Source: Paenibacillus sp. Marseille-Q4541 (GTDB lineage Bacteria; Bacillota; Bacilli; Paenibacillales; Paenibacillaceae). Taken from it: a stretch of 64,000 nt of DNA. Each line of letters begins with the position of its first letter. The stretch's first letter is position 1. This document shows positions 44,807-53,759 of the stretch, piece after piece. Under the pieces are notes generated by a model that searched no databases, had not been told where the DNA came from, and saw only the letters and a program-made list of their open reading frames with translations. The stretch spans positions 124,001 to 188,000 of the forward strand of contig NZ_JAGXCY010000002.1 in assembly GCF_018310695.1 (NCBI RefSeq), given 5' to 3'. The position numbers were made by a program, and so were the translations under genes.

Positions 44807-46690
44807 TTATAATCCCCGCTTAGGGAGTAGCTTCACATATTCATCAGACAATTTCATTAGCTGCATAATATATTCATAGTCTGATTTGTATTTCGCAAAA
44901 TCTTCAACAGGGGTATAAGTTTTGAGTGAGATCGCCTGACCATCCTCAAACCCAGTACCTGGAATAAACATAATGTCATTGTTGAAGAAAGAACCCGTCG
45001 GCAGGTAGTATCTCATGCCAATCACATTTTGATCCACATTCAGGAGATCCTGACCGAACGCGGTGAACTTCGTATCCTGAAGCGAAATTCCTAAAAGATT
45101 GCTAACCGTAGGCACGATATCCATCTGTCCACCCACCGTCTCAATCTCTTTCCCTTCCATCCCGGGAACATGAATGACAAGAGGAATATTAAACCTGCTG
45201 ATCTCTTCATGATACGGAATACCAAGAGCTGACTCCACTTCCTCTGGAGAAGTACCTTGGTTCTGTAGTCCAAAATGATCTCCGTACACAACAAGCACGG
45301 TATCATCCCATAGTCCCTGCTCTTTCAGACCATCAATCAGCGTTCCGAGAGCATAATCAGCGTAGTTGAGTGATGTCAAGTATTCACCCAGCGCAGTTCC
45401 TTCAATAGAAGCAGGAGTTTGCCACTTTAAGAATTCCGGTTTCACCTTGAAAGGAGAGTGACTTGATGCGGTAATAAACTGAGCATAAAAAGGCTTATTC
45501 TGTGCTTTTAAATCTGCTAGTTTATCAACCCCAACCCGAAATAGTTCTTCATCTGATGCTCCCATTTCATTGTAATTGTCATTATTGAAATAAGGTTTGT
45601 CATAATACTGATCAAAATGAAGTGCAGGATACATTTTACTGCGATCCCAGAAGCTAACCGAATTTACATGATACGTTTCTGCGGTATATCCTTCATTTTG
45701 CAGCAATCTAGGTAAGCTCGGAAGTACACGATCTCCAAAACCAGTAGACATCGCCATCGTGCCGAGCGGATAGATAGAAGTATTGGAAATAAATTCGGCA
45801 TCAGATGTGTTACCTTGACCAATCTGCTGAAATACATTAGGGAAATAAAGACTGTCTTTGACAAGCTCATTCAGAACTGGAGTGACTTCTTGTCCCTCTA
45901 CAGTCTGACCTATTGGAAAACGTTGAAAAGATTCCAACTGAACGACAATGACATTTTTGCCTTTCATCGCTCCAAAACCTTCAGGTTTGGAACCCTGTTT
46001 ACGCTCTGTAGTCTGGTAAGGATATGACGACTTTAGATCGTTCACTTTTTTAATTGTATCTTCCAAATTCCCTGCTGCGATTGCTTTGTTCTCCGCATTC
46101 GCTAAAATGGCGGCAGCTATTTGATAATTTAGAAATCCAAGCTCATCTGCGCGCACGGTTTCGTTCTCAATGGTTCCGTCCTTAGCAATTGTCAGTCCGG
46201 AGAGGACGATACAAATAGCTGCAACCCCAACAATAGTAATACGGGACAGCTGTTTGGTGTATAAGTTACGTTTACCCTGCAGTCGCAGATAGAACCAGCC
46301 GAGAGCCATAAGGATCACATCTGCAAAAAACCAAAAGTGAATCGGCTTAATCAGCATTCCAATGCTTCCTGCAACCTGTGGAACCTGATTCAAACTGAGC
46401 AACGTCGTGTAAGTAGGTATAGAACCAAACTGCACATTATAAAGCGTTGCTGCAAACAGAATGACAGAGAAAAGTGTATTTAAACCAAAATAAGCACTAC
46501 CTTTCCACCTGCGGGGTATAATTAGCTCCCAAATGCTAAGAATAACAAGAATAGCGAGGGCATCTGTACCCAACCGTTCCAACGACAAATCTCTGAATAC
46601 AAAAAAGCGAAATAGTGCAAACTTTGCCATAAGCAAAATAAATACAACAACAAATAAGGACCCGCGAAGCCCCTTCATCGTTTTTTTCAA
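44807..46690 (-). CDS. Lipoteichoic acid synthase family protein (LtaS-like sulfatase fold)
   Basis: A 627-residue membrane phosphoglycerol transferase that polymerises glycerol phosphate from phosphatidylglycerol on the outer face of the membrane. Five N-terminal TMs (about 10-32, 42-60, 68-86, 116-135, 150-168) precede an extracellular sulfatase-type domain: KNVIVVQLESFQ with metal ligand Glu253, GQGNTSDAEFI with the nucleophile Thr295, VYGDHFG and a TYHVNSVSFWDRS stretch with an active-site Trp/Arg. TTG start. Bacillales carry several paralogues (LtaS, YfnI, YqgS, YvgJ); which one this is cannot be decided here. Confidence 0.9.
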   Translation of the reverse strand: MKKTMKGLRGSLFVVVFILLMAKFALFRFFVFRDLSLERLGTDALAILVILSIWELIIPRRWKGSAYFGLNTLFSVILFAATLYNVQFGSIPTYTTLLSLNQVPQVAGSIGMLIKPIHFWFFADVILMALGWFYLRLQGKRNLYTKQLSRITIVGVAAICIVLSGLTIAKDGTIENETVRADELGFLNYQIAAAILANAENKAIAAGNLEDTIKKVNDLKSSYPYQTTERKQGSKPEGFGAMKGKNVIVVQLESFQRFPIGQTVEGQEVTPVLNELVKDSLYFPNVFQQIGQGNTSDAEFISNTSIYPLGTMAMSTGFGDRVLPSLPRLLQNEGYTAETYHVNSVSFWDRSKMYPALHFDQYYDKPYFNNDNYNEMGASDEELFRVGVDKLADLKAQNKPFYAQFITASSHSPFKVKPEFLKWQTPASIEGTALGEYLTSLNYADYALGTLIDGLKEQGLWDDTVLVVYGDHFGLQNQGTSPEEVESALGIPYHEEISRFNIPLVIHVPGMEGKEIETVGGQMDIVPTVSNLLGISLQDTKFTAFGQDLLNVDQNVIGMRYYLPTGSFFNNDIMFIPGTGFEDGQAISLKTYTPVEDFAKYKSDYEYIMQLMKLSDEYVKLLPKRGL

Positions 46691-46810
46691 AATAATGACC
46701 CCATTTATACATAATTTACTTCTATTTTACGAATAACAAGATCAATTATAACACTCATTCAGCCTGTCTTCCATTTCAAATCATGGGAAGACAATCTCGT
46801 CATAATAAAA

Positions 46811-46829
46811 AACACCCAAAAAGGGTGTT
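46811..46829 (-). terminator. Terminator of the DUF3891 gene
   Basis: AACACCC, loop, GGGTGTT; on the minus strand followed by TTTTTTATT. It lies about 40 bp past the stop at 46870. Confidence 0.82.
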
Positions 46830-46869
46830 TAAGGATTTTTCTTTTCTCAGACTCTATTTATTTTATCTA

Positions 46870-47637
46870 CTATTTAAAAATTATTTTTTGAATGGCAGGC
46901 TCTGTTTCGTGAAAAGCTCGGTTTAGTCCTTTTTTCTGAATGTCTTTTTTGGCTACTCTGCGATAGCATAATTCCGTCTCGAAAGAACGACTAAAGGGAG
47001 TCGGCGACACCTCTACTGTCATTTCGTCTCTCCAGTTCGCTATAAGAGGTTCATCCCCCTCTTGATTAAGAACTGATGTTTTACCAAATCCTTTTTGAAA
47101 CCATGGATGTTCTTTTTCTTTGCTAACTCCAGGCTCGTTCATGCAGGCATAAAGAGAGAGATCGTCACACAACTGTAGCAATAGATAATGTTGACTTATC
47201 TCAGACTCATCTTTAGCGCCCATTTTCTCCTTCAGCCGCTCCTGCCTGCATATCTCCTCTTGAATAAAAGCAATACTAAACGGGTCCTTCCCGTTCTTAA
47301 TATCAGGAAATGAAGAGAAATGATAACTAACTAGATAAGCAGCATAAGGATTCACCTCTTCTACTTCCTGAATTCCAACCTGATACATTTTCAGTTTAAC
47401 TGCGTACGGATAATCCACAAAATAATAAGGTGCTTGCGATACTTCATTCAAGATGGGATCTGCATCAATGCGAATCCATCCTCGGTCGTGTTCATAGATT
47501 GCATAAATTACATCCTGTCGGTCACTTTCATGAAAGAAGTATTCAGATTTTAGATTGATTGCGATATCTCCACATAATCTGGCATGTTCATGCTGCTCAA
47601 TCATAATGAAATGTTCTACTTGTTCTCTTATCACCAT
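46870..47637 (-). CDS. DUF3891 family protein
   Basis: A soluble protein of about 255 residues. The DUF3891 pattern is evident: IMIEQHEHARLCGDIAINL, then AIYEHDRGWIRIDADPIL, a His/Asp-rich layout reminiscent of HD-type metal enzymes, and YAAYLVSYHFSSF. Function is not known. The ATG at 47637 is used because AGGAG lies 12 bases upstream, whereas the TTG at 47649 has no RBS. It follows the GNAT gene by about 20 bp, and the two are probably co-transcribed. Confidence 0.78.
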   Translation of the reverse strand: MVIREQVEHFIMIEQHEHARLCGDIAINLKSEYFFHESDRQDVIYAIYEHDRGWIRIDADPILNEVSQAPYYFVDYPYAVKLKMYQVGIQEVEEVNPYAAYLVSYHFSSFPDIKNGKDPFSIAFIQEEICRQERLKEKMGAKDESEISQHYLLLQLCDDLSLYACMNEPGVSKEKEHPWFQKGFGKTSVLNQEGDEPLIANWRDEMTVEVSPTPFSRSFETELCYRRVAKKDIQKKGLNRAFHETEPAIQKIIFK

Positions 47638-47658
47638 ACGAGATTTCAACTCCTGTCA

Positions 47659-48579
47659 TCATCTTTGTCTATGATAAGTAACCCAGGCTGGGGCAGGCTC
47701 AAACGGATACACATTTAACATTTCCATTTGATAAGGGTCCGTGCTGTCCACTTCGGACTTAAGCTGATGTATTCCGTTGTCTATTGCATATTTTATTTGC
47801 TCTCTTGTAACGAGTGTAATCAGATCCAGCTCCTCTGAAGAAGCAACTCCTCTCCATCCCAGCTCCGCCACGAATTCATCTGAGGTCGAATGAAGCATTG
47901 CAAATCCTGCACAGCGACCTGTAGTACGATGAATGACTACATAAGAACCTTGTTTGATCACATCCTGCTCATGCAGAAAAGCTTTCCAGCGAAATAGTTC
48001 AAAAGCTTCCGGCGGGTTCACACGATGTGTATATTCGTACGTCTTTTTTACAAGTAATGCGAGTTCTTCTTCTCCTTGCTCACTCTTCAGCAGTTCAGAT
48101 AACTTTAATAATTGATAGTCCGAGTGACGCCTCATTAGTACATCTTCGTCTCTCACATCATACGCTTTTGAGGTTTCAATATGGACATCATAAGTACTTC
48201 TGATTTCGTAGAAGCCTTGTTTTACAAGCGCCTGCTTGATTGCAAAATCCGTATCCCAGATAGAAATTTGAAGTGGATATACCACCCGAAGTTCTGAAAC
48301 CGCTTCCAGAAGCTGCGCTGCAACCAGCTCTCTATCCGTTGATGGCAATACCATAAGCGAAACATATGTGCAAAAAGGATGAAACTGATTATGATATGTA
48401 AAAATAATGCCTGCTTCTTTACCTTCCGCTACAGCAACAAAGGCAAATTGCGAATCTGCCGGGTCTTGACGTATCCCATAGCCAGTTATAGCCCGCTCTT
48501 TTATCTCTGTATAAAAACGACTATGCTCTTTACAAAAAGGTTCAATTGTAATACTTCGGTACCCCATTCCAGAAAACAA
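47659..48579 (-). CDS. Tandem GNAT-fold N-acetyltransferase
   Basis: A 306-residue protein, probably with two GNAT-like halves: an N-terminal half with EGKEAGIIFTYHNQFHPFCTYVSLMVLPSTDRELVAAQLLEA and a C-terminal half with VVIHRTTGRCAGFAMLHST, then ELGWRGVASSEELDLITLVTREQIKYA. The acceptor is unknown. The start is set at the TTG at 48579 because GGAGGGAG lies right ahead; starts further upstream (to 48708) would run into the terminator and coding end of the next gene. It forms an operon with the DUF3891 gene. Confidence 0.75.
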   Translation of the reverse strand: MFSGMGYRSITIEPFCKEHSRFYTEIKERAITGYGIRQDPADSQFAFVAVAEGKEAGIIFTYHNQFHPFCTYVSLMVLPSTDRELVAAQLLEAVSELRVVYPLQISIWDTDFAIKQALVKQGFYEIRSTYDVHIETSKAYDVRDEDVLMRRHSDYQLLKLSELLKSEQGEEELALLVKKTYEYTHRVNPPEAFELFRWKAFLHEQDVIKQGSYVVIHRTTGRCAGFAMLHSTSDEFVAELGWRGVASSEELDLITLVTREQIKYAIDNGIHQLKSEVDSTDPYQMEMLNVYPFEPAPAWVTYHRQR

Positions 48580-48633
48580 ATAAACTCCCTCCGTTATCAT
48601 ATTATTTTCTTTTATCGTATCAAAATAAACAGA

Positions 48634-48653
48634 AAACCGCCAGAAGGCGGTTT
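48634..48653 (-). terminator. Terminator of the PPDK-regulator gene
   Basis: AAACCGCC, loop TTCT, GGCGGTTT on the minus strand, then TTCTG; it begins at the stop codon of the gene ending at 48653. Confidence 0.82.
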
Positions 48654-49441
48654 CATATATAACCCAGTATAATGCCGGCTGTCTCTTCAATCGCCTTGTC
48701 TGTGACATCGATGACAGGACAACCTAAGCGGTCGAATAACGTATAGGCATATTCCAGTTCCTCCACGATCCTTGCAAGCGAAGCATATTTGGAACCATGG
48801 GGGAGGCCCATCACTTTGAGACGTTCCGTACGAATTTTGAGTAGATGTTCTGCATCCATCGTAAGACCAATCACTTGCCCTTGAATGGTCTCATTGAGGG
48901 GATCAGGAGGTTTGATCTCAGGTACAACGGGATAGTTAACCACCTTATACCCCTTATGAGCCAAAAAAATGCTAAGCGGCGTCTTCGAAGTTCGAGAAAC
49001 ACCGAGAAGTACGATATCTGCTTTACGAATGGCACTCGTATCTTTGCCATCATCACATTTCACTGCAAACTCGACCGCTTCTACTCGCCGAAAATAATCC
49101 TCATCTAGGCGATGAAGTACCCCGGGACGCCGAGTAGGTGAATCATGAAAGGTATCGATAAAAGCCTGCATCATTGGCCCCATAATATCAACAGTTCGAA
49201 TTCCTAACCGAATGGACTCCTCTTTAATGGCCTCACGCAGTTCAGGCTGTACAAGAGTGTACGCAACAAAACCTGACTTCCTATGCACTTCCTCCATCAG
49301 TTCCCTGATTTCATCTTCACTGCGAATTTGCGGATATCGTTTAATCCGAATTTGTAAAGACTCGAACTGGTGCAGAGCAGCACGTACTACCAAATCAGCT
49401 GTTTCTCCAAGCGAATCCGAACATATAGCAACAAATTGCAT
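48653..49441 (-). CDS. Pyruvate, phosphate dikinase regulatory protein (kinase/pyrophosphorylase, YqfL-like)
   Basis: A 262-residue DUF299-family bifunctional enzyme. In this family ADP-dependent phosphorylation of a Thr on PPDK switches it off, and Pi-dependent removal switches it on. Motifs: CSDSLGETADLVVRAALHQF at the start, the P-loop GVSRTSKTPLSIFLAHKGYKVVNYPVVPEI and the GLTMDAEHLLKIRTERL block. It lies 19 bp after ccpN and in the same unit as the likely target ppdK. GGAGGAGG precedes the ATG. Confidence 0.93.
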   Translation of the reverse strand: MQFVAICSDSLGETADLVVRAALHQFESLQIRIKRYPQIRSEDEIRELMEEVHRKSGFVAYTLVQPELREAIKEESIRLGIRTVDIMGPMMQAFIDTFHDSPTRRPGVLHRLDEDYFRRVEAVEFAVKCDDGKDTSAIRKADIVLLGVSRTSKTPLSIFLAHKGYKVVNYPVVPEIKPPDPLNETIQGQVIGLTMDAEHLLKIRTERLKVMGLPHGSKYASLARIVEELEYAYTLFDRLGCPVIDVTDKAIEETAGIILGYI

Positions 49442-49460
49442 AAATTCCTCCTCCAGCGGC

Positions 49461-50099
49461 CTATTCTACTGCGATGTGAACGACAAGCTTGGTTATCGTC
49501 GTCTTCGAGATCCTGCCCACCACCTCATATCCTTCCTCCGTATTCCACGAACGTATAACCGGAAGACTGTCCACCTCATGATGTATCATTTTCTGAGCTG
49601 CTTCAATTACACGATCATCAGGCGTTACAGCAACGAGCTGGGCTACTCTTGTCATCATCATACTAATAGGGACCTCTGATATGTCCTGATTTCCTAGCGT
49701 CATCTTCAGGAGGTCCTTGCGAGATAGAATACCTGCTAGTCTCCCCTCATTGTTAATGACTAGCAGGGTTCCCACATCCTCCAGAAACAGGGTGATTACT
49801 GCTTCGTGAATTGTGGCGTGCTCATAGACCACGACAGGGACGCTTTGCACATCCTTCACTTTCAGATCATGAAGTGCGGTTCGAAGAGGCTCTCGAACTG
49901 TCAAACGCTCACCTGGAAAGTATCCCACCTTGGGTTTGGCAGATAAAAATTGGGTCATCACAAGAAGGGAAAGATCTCCCCGGATGGTCGGTTTGGATAG
50001 ATGAAGCTGTTCTGCAATTTGATCTCCAGTAATCGGTGTTTGACTTTGTACGATTTCAATAATTTGCTGCTGACGTGAGGTAAGTTCGATTTCTTTCAC
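49461..50099 (-). CDS. ccpN: CcpN-type gluconeogenesis repressor (HTH plus CBS pair)
   Basis: A 212-residue regulator matching Bacillus CcpN (YqzB): helix-turn-helix IELTSRQQQIIEIVQSQTPITGDQIAEQLHLSKPTIRGDLSLLV, then the spacer FLSAKPKVGYFPG, then two CBS domains that bind adenine nucleotides (SVPVVVYEHATIHEAVITLFLEDVGTLLVIN, and AQLVAVTPDDRVIEAAQKMI). CcpN represses gluconeogenic genes when ATP is high. The start is the GTG at 50099 by length comparison with CcpN; the GGAGG directly abutting it is unusually close. It lies between ppdK and the PPDK-regulator gene in one unit. Confidence 0.9.
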   Translation of the reverse strand: MKEIELTSRQQQIIEIVQSQTPITGDQIAEQLHLSKPTIRGDLSLLVMTQFLSAKPKVGYFPGERLTVREPLRTALHDLKVKDVQSVPVVVYEHATIHEAVITLFLEDVGTLLVINNEGRLAGILSRKDLLKMTLGNQDISEVPISMMMTRVAQLVAVTPDDRVIEAAQKMIHHEVDSLPVIRSWNTEEGYEVVGRISKTTITKLVVHIAVE

Positions 50100-50127
50100 C
50101 CTCCGGCATGTTTGATGTTCCGTGCTC

Positions 50128-52824
50128 TCATGCTGTTGTAGAAATATGGATCACAGCAGGTTTATCCGCAGCATTTCTTAATGACAAAATTTGTGCCTGA
50201 GCTGCCGCGATTCGGGCAAAAGGTACCCGATAAGGAGAGCAGCTTACATAATCTAGCCCGATGTCATGACAAAAGAAGATAGAGTCTCGCTCCCCTGCAT
50301 GTTCACCGCAAATTCCGGCGATAAGGTCTGGTTTTATCGATCGCCCTTGTTCAAGAGCAATACGAATCAGTTCACCAACCCCATCCTGGTCCAGTACTTC
50401 AAAGGGATTGGCAGGCAAAATCTTTTGTTCTACATAATGGCTTAAAAACTTACGTTCTGCATCATCTCTGCTATACCCTAGTGTCATCTGTGTCAGATCA
50501 TTTGTACCAAATGAGAAAAAATCGGCATGACTTGCAATTTGAGATGCAGTGAGTGCTGCCCGAGGGATCTCAATCATCGTGCCAACCCGATAAGGACAAT
50601 TTTTCAGTTCTTCTCTAAGCACTTGTTCTGCCACTCCATCCACCAGTTTACGAAGGACAGATAACTCGCTCGCATGGCCAATCAGCGGAATCATAATCTC
50701 TGGGGCAACTTTGATTCCTCTATGGATACACTGTAACGCTGCCCGGAATATAGCTTCGATCTGCATATCATAAATTTCAGGGAAAACGATGCCGAGCCTT
50801 GCTCCTCTCTGCCCTAACATGGGGTTCGACTCTTTCAGCTCTTTTACCTTCTCGATCACGCGATCTACTTTTTCCAGTTCATCCGTATCACCGTCGAGTG
50901 TAATCATATTCAAATGTTCTCTTCTTCCTTCAAGAACTTCTAGTTTAGGCAAAAATTCATGAAGCGGCGGATCAAGCAATCTAATTGTCACGGGAAGACC
51001 ATCCATCTCTATAAAGATCTGTTCAAAATCAGATTGCTGTACTGGTAATAACCTTTGCAGCGCTTCCTGACGTTCCTGATTACTGCCTGCTACAATCACT
51101 CTTTGTACGAGCGGAAGTCTTGATGGGGACAAAAACATGTGCTCTGTACGGCATAAACCGATACCCTCTGCGCCCCATGTACGAGCGAGCTTAACATCCT
51201 TCGGATGATCGCTATTCGCGAACACTTTCATTTTCTTCACTTCATCTGCCCAGTCCAACATCCGTGTTAATTCTTCGGATATTTCAGGTTCTCTCAGTTC
51301 GATCTCTCCGGAATACACTTTCCCTGTTCCGCCATCGATTGAAATTAAGTCACCTTCCCGAAAGGTATGTTCAAAACAAAGGAGTTCTTTCGTCTCTTCT
51401 CGGAGTTCTAGTTCTTCGCATCCGCATACGCAAGGTGTTCCCATCCCTCTTGCAACAACAGCCGCGTGGCTAGTCATTCCTCCACGTAGAGTAAGGAGGC
51501 CTTCAGCAGCAATAACTCCGTGTATATCTTGTGGGGTCGTTTCTCTTCGAACCAAAATCACTCGTTTTCCGAGTGAAGCCCATGATTCCGCTGTTTCTGC
51601 ATCAAAAACGAGCTGTCCGCTCGCCGCTCCCGGAGATGCGGGTAGTCCGTTTGCTACAATTTCATCTTCTTCCCTAATCTGGATCGATTGATGGAGAAGC
51701 TGATTCAGATGCTCCGTTTCAATTCGAAGAAGTGCATCTTCCTTCGAGATAATGCCTTCCTCTGCATAATCAACCGCCGCTTTGAGCGCCGCTTGCGCAG
51801 TTCTTCTGGCGTTTCTCGTTTGTAATATGTACAATTGCCCTTTCTCAATCGTAAATTCAATGTCCTGAATATCACCATATAATTCTTCCAATTGAGAAGC
51901 AGCTTCATGAAGCTGTTCGTATACAGCAGGCAAGGTCTGCATGAGATAAGTAATACCAAGTGGAGTCCTTGTACCTGATACGACTTCTTCCCCTTGAGCA
52001 GCGGGTAAATACTCTCCCAACATCTCATTACCGCCAGTTGATGGGTTCCTTGTAAAGAGAACACCCGTGCCGCTCGTTTCATCCAGATTTCCAAAAATCA
52101 TTTCTTGGACGCTCACTGCAGTTCCTTGATCATCTGCTATTTTATGGACTTTCCGATATACCTTTGCCCTTGGATTCGACCATGAACGAAAAATGGCCCT
52201 TACGGCATCAATTAACTGTTCTTCTACATTTTGCGGGATCGATTTTTTGGTACGATGAAGGACAACCTGTTTGTATTTAAGGATCAGTTCTTCCAGCCTC
52301 GCTTCCGCCAACTGTCCGATATGATCTACTTTTGACTCTTGATTAACCTGCTGAAGAACTTTGGTGAATGCATTATTTTCGATATCCAGTGCGACATGAC
52401 CATACATCTGAATAAATCTTGCATAACATTCCAGGGCAAATCTACGATTTCCTGTAACTAGCGCAAGTCCTTCTACTGTCTCATCAGTAAGACCCAGATT
52501 AAGAATCGTATCCATCATACCAGGCATAGAAGTGACCGCTCCCGAACGAATCGCGAGTAAAAGAGGATCAGATGGATCACCAAAACGTTTATTTGATTTG
52601 TCCTCAATAACCCGAAGTGCAGCTTTAATTTCATCAATGAGTGTAAGCGGGATATGTCCAAGGTGCGTATAATAATCTCTGCAGGAAGCTGTAGTAATGG
52701 TAAAACCATAAGGAACCGGTAATCCGGCATTCGTCATCTCGGCAAGATCAGCACCTTTACCGCCCAGCAGTTCGCGCATGGATGCATTTCCTTCATGAAA
52801 CAGAAATACCCGCTTGTTCGTCAT
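50128..52824 (-). CDS. ppdK: Pyruvate, phosphate dikinase
   Basis: An 898-residue enzyme interconverting pyruvate + ATP + Pi and PEP + AMP + PPi. N-terminal ATP-grasp domain (RVFLFHEGNAS, GGKGADLAEMTNAGLPVP, then FTRNPSTGGNEMLGEYLPAAQGE), the swivelling phospho-His domain (LRGGMTSHAAVVARGMGTPCVCG: phospho-His and the regulatory Thr two residues before it), and the C-terminal PEP-binding barrel (GIGLCRTEHMF, FFSFGTNDLTQMTLGYSRDD, AGICGEHAGERDSIFFC). The start is the ATG at 52824, with GGAG 8 bases upstream. The regulatory enzyme that modifies that Thr is encoded two genes downstream. The promoter carries two copies of a GTGACGTA repeat. Confidence 0.95.
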   Translation of the reverse strand: MTNKRVFLFHEGNASMRELLGGKGADLAEMTNAGLPVPYGFTITTASCRDYYTHLGHIPLTLIDEIKAALRVIEDKSNKRFGDPSDPLLLAIRSGAVTSMPGMMDTILNLGLTDETVEGLALVTGNRRFALECYARFIQMYGHVALDIENNAFTKVLQQVNQESKVDHIGQLAEARLEELILKYKQVVLHRTKKSIPQNVEEQLIDAVRAIFRSWSNPRAKVYRKVHKIADDQGTAVSVQEMIFGNLDETSGTGVLFTRNPSTGGNEMLGEYLPAAQGEEVVSGTRTPLGITYLMQTLPAVYEQLHEAASQLEELYGDIQDIEFTIEKGQLYILQTRNARRTAQAALKAAVDYAEEGIISKEDALLRIETEHLNQLLHQSIQIREEDEIVANGLPASPGAASGQLVFDAETAESWASLGKRVILVRRETTPQDIHGVIAAEGLLTLRGGMTSHAAVVARGMGTPCVCGCEELELREETKELLCFEHTFREGDLISIDGGTGKVYSGEIELREPEISEELTRMLDWADEVKKMKVFANSDHPKDVKLARTWGAEGIGLCRTEHMFLSPSRLPLVQRVIVAGSNQERQEALQRLLPVQQSDFEQIFIEMDGLPVTIRLLDPPLHEFLPKLEVLEGRREHLNMITLDGDTDELEKVDRVIEKVKELKESNPMLGQRGARLGIVFPEIYDMQIEAIFRAALQCIHRGIKVAPEIMIPLIGHASELSVLRKLVDGVAEQVLREELKNCPYRVGTMIEIPRAALTASQIASHADFFSFGTNDLTQMTLGYSRDDAERKFLSHYVEQKILPANPFEVLDQDGVGELIRIALEQGRSIKPDLIAGICGEHAGERDSIFFCHDIGLDYVSCSPYRVPFARIAAAQAQILSLRNAADKPAVIHISTTA

Positions 52825-52871
52825 TGTATCGCTCCTCGTCCTAATTTCCATTATTTTCAAGTTATGCTCAG

Positions 52872-52920
52872 CCAATATATTACGTCACGAACTACAATCG
52901 GTCAATATATAATACGTCAC
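52872..52920 (-). promoter_or_regulatory. ppdK promoter with paired CcpN-type operator candidates
   Basis: On the minus strand: -35 TTGACC (plus 52900-52905), 17-bp spacer, -10 TAATAT (plus 52877-52882). Two direct repeats overlie it: GTGACGTATTATATATTGA (plus 52902-52920) across the -35 and GTGACGTAATATATTGG (plus 52872-52888) across the -10, about 30 bp apart. Two helical-face-matched sites over a core promoter of a gluconeogenic-type gene, with ccpN as the next gene, suggest CcpN repression. The assignment to CcpN is inference. Confidence 0.65.
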
Positions 52921-52983
52921 TATAAACAACCTAACGAAACACGGCTAAATCCCCTTATATCATGCAAATTTCAGCATAACAAA

Positions 52984-53005
52984 AAGCCGCCTAAAGGGGC
53001 GGCTT
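52984..53005 (-). terminator. Terminator of the small membrane-protein gene
   Basis: AAGCCGCC, loop, GGCGGCTT, followed on the minus strand by TTTTGTT. Confidence 0.85.
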
Positions 53006-53076
53006 GGTCTACATTTTGTTTTGATATGAACTCTTTTTATGAATAACAGCTTATATAGAACATCTTAATTAATGTT

Positions 53077-53547
53077 TCAGTGTGAATTCATATTGTCTGA
53101 TTCATTCGGAATGCCCTCTCTGTCAAGAAACTGACGGATAGTGCTACTGAGATAGGCAATTCTAGGTCGCAATAAGATTTCTTCCGGTTTACCTTTCAAG
53201 TACAATGTAAGCTCATTCGTTTCATTATATTGACGATATCCTTTGATCTGATCGAAGGTGTAAAAACGCGTCCCCCACTTGATGCCGTGAGTCCCCAAAT
53301 AAAACCGTGTAACAAAATAATGTACGATAAAAGCGATGATGAACAACGCATATTTGATCAAGCCTGTACCTGTAATAAGGTAAACTCCCCCTAGAATAAA
53401 TACAAGTGTGGTCAGAAGCGGTTGTTGTTTTCCCTGACCATCAAACCAAATTTGTCCCACTTTTTGGCGAAGCCATAGACTATAAATGAGCGCTCCGGCA
53501 GACAAACACAAATAAATGACCAAACAAATGACCTGATACGATAACAT
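53077..53547 (-). CDS. Small membrane protein of unknown function
   Basis: A 156-residue protein that I do not assign to a family with confidence. Three membrane segments are predicted at about 3-25, 43-62 and 64-84, followed by a cytoplasmic C-terminal domain of ~70 residues with beta-strand pattern (GIKWGTRFYTFDQIKGYRQY, ELTLYLKGKPEEILLRP) that resembles the PH-like domains found in some Bacillales membrane proteins. Single gene with its own terminator, on the same strand as ppdK. Length and hydropathy show it is a real gene. Confidence 0.7.
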   Translation of the reverse strand: MLSYQVICLVIYLCLSAGALIYSLWLRQKVGQIWFDGQGKQQPLLTTLVFILGGVYLITGTGLIKYALFIIAFIVHYFVTRFYLGTHGIKWGTRFYTFDQIKGYRQYNETNELTLYLKGKPEEILLRPRIAYLSSTIRQFLDREGIPNESDNMNSH

Positions 53548-53707
53548 GTACTCACTCCTTGCGGCTGCTGATATTCATGGATTTTCTGTCTTTCCTCATT
53601 GTACTTGCTATGTACAAAAAATGTACAGGTTTTTCCAATCGTCTAAGGTCTCTCAAAATGAGAAACGGCAGCTTAACTTCACTTAGGAATCCACCCTAAT
53701 AAAAAAA

Positions 53708-53743
53708 GGCCAATCCCAGTTCATATTTCAACTGAGATCAGCC
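53708..53743 (-). terminator. Terminator of the CYP102 gene
   Basis: On the minus strand GGCTGATCTCAGTT pairs with AACTGGGATTGGCC (14 bp with G-U pairs), followed by seven T. It lies 17 bp past the stop codon. Confidence 0.85.
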
Positions 53744-53759
53744 ATAATTGCATCTATTC

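Noticed and set aside
48580..48708. Longer N-terminus for the GNAT protein
   Set aside because: It would cross the terminator hairpin and the coding end of the PPDK-regulator gene and has no RBS; the TTG at 48579 has GGAGGGAG directly ahead.
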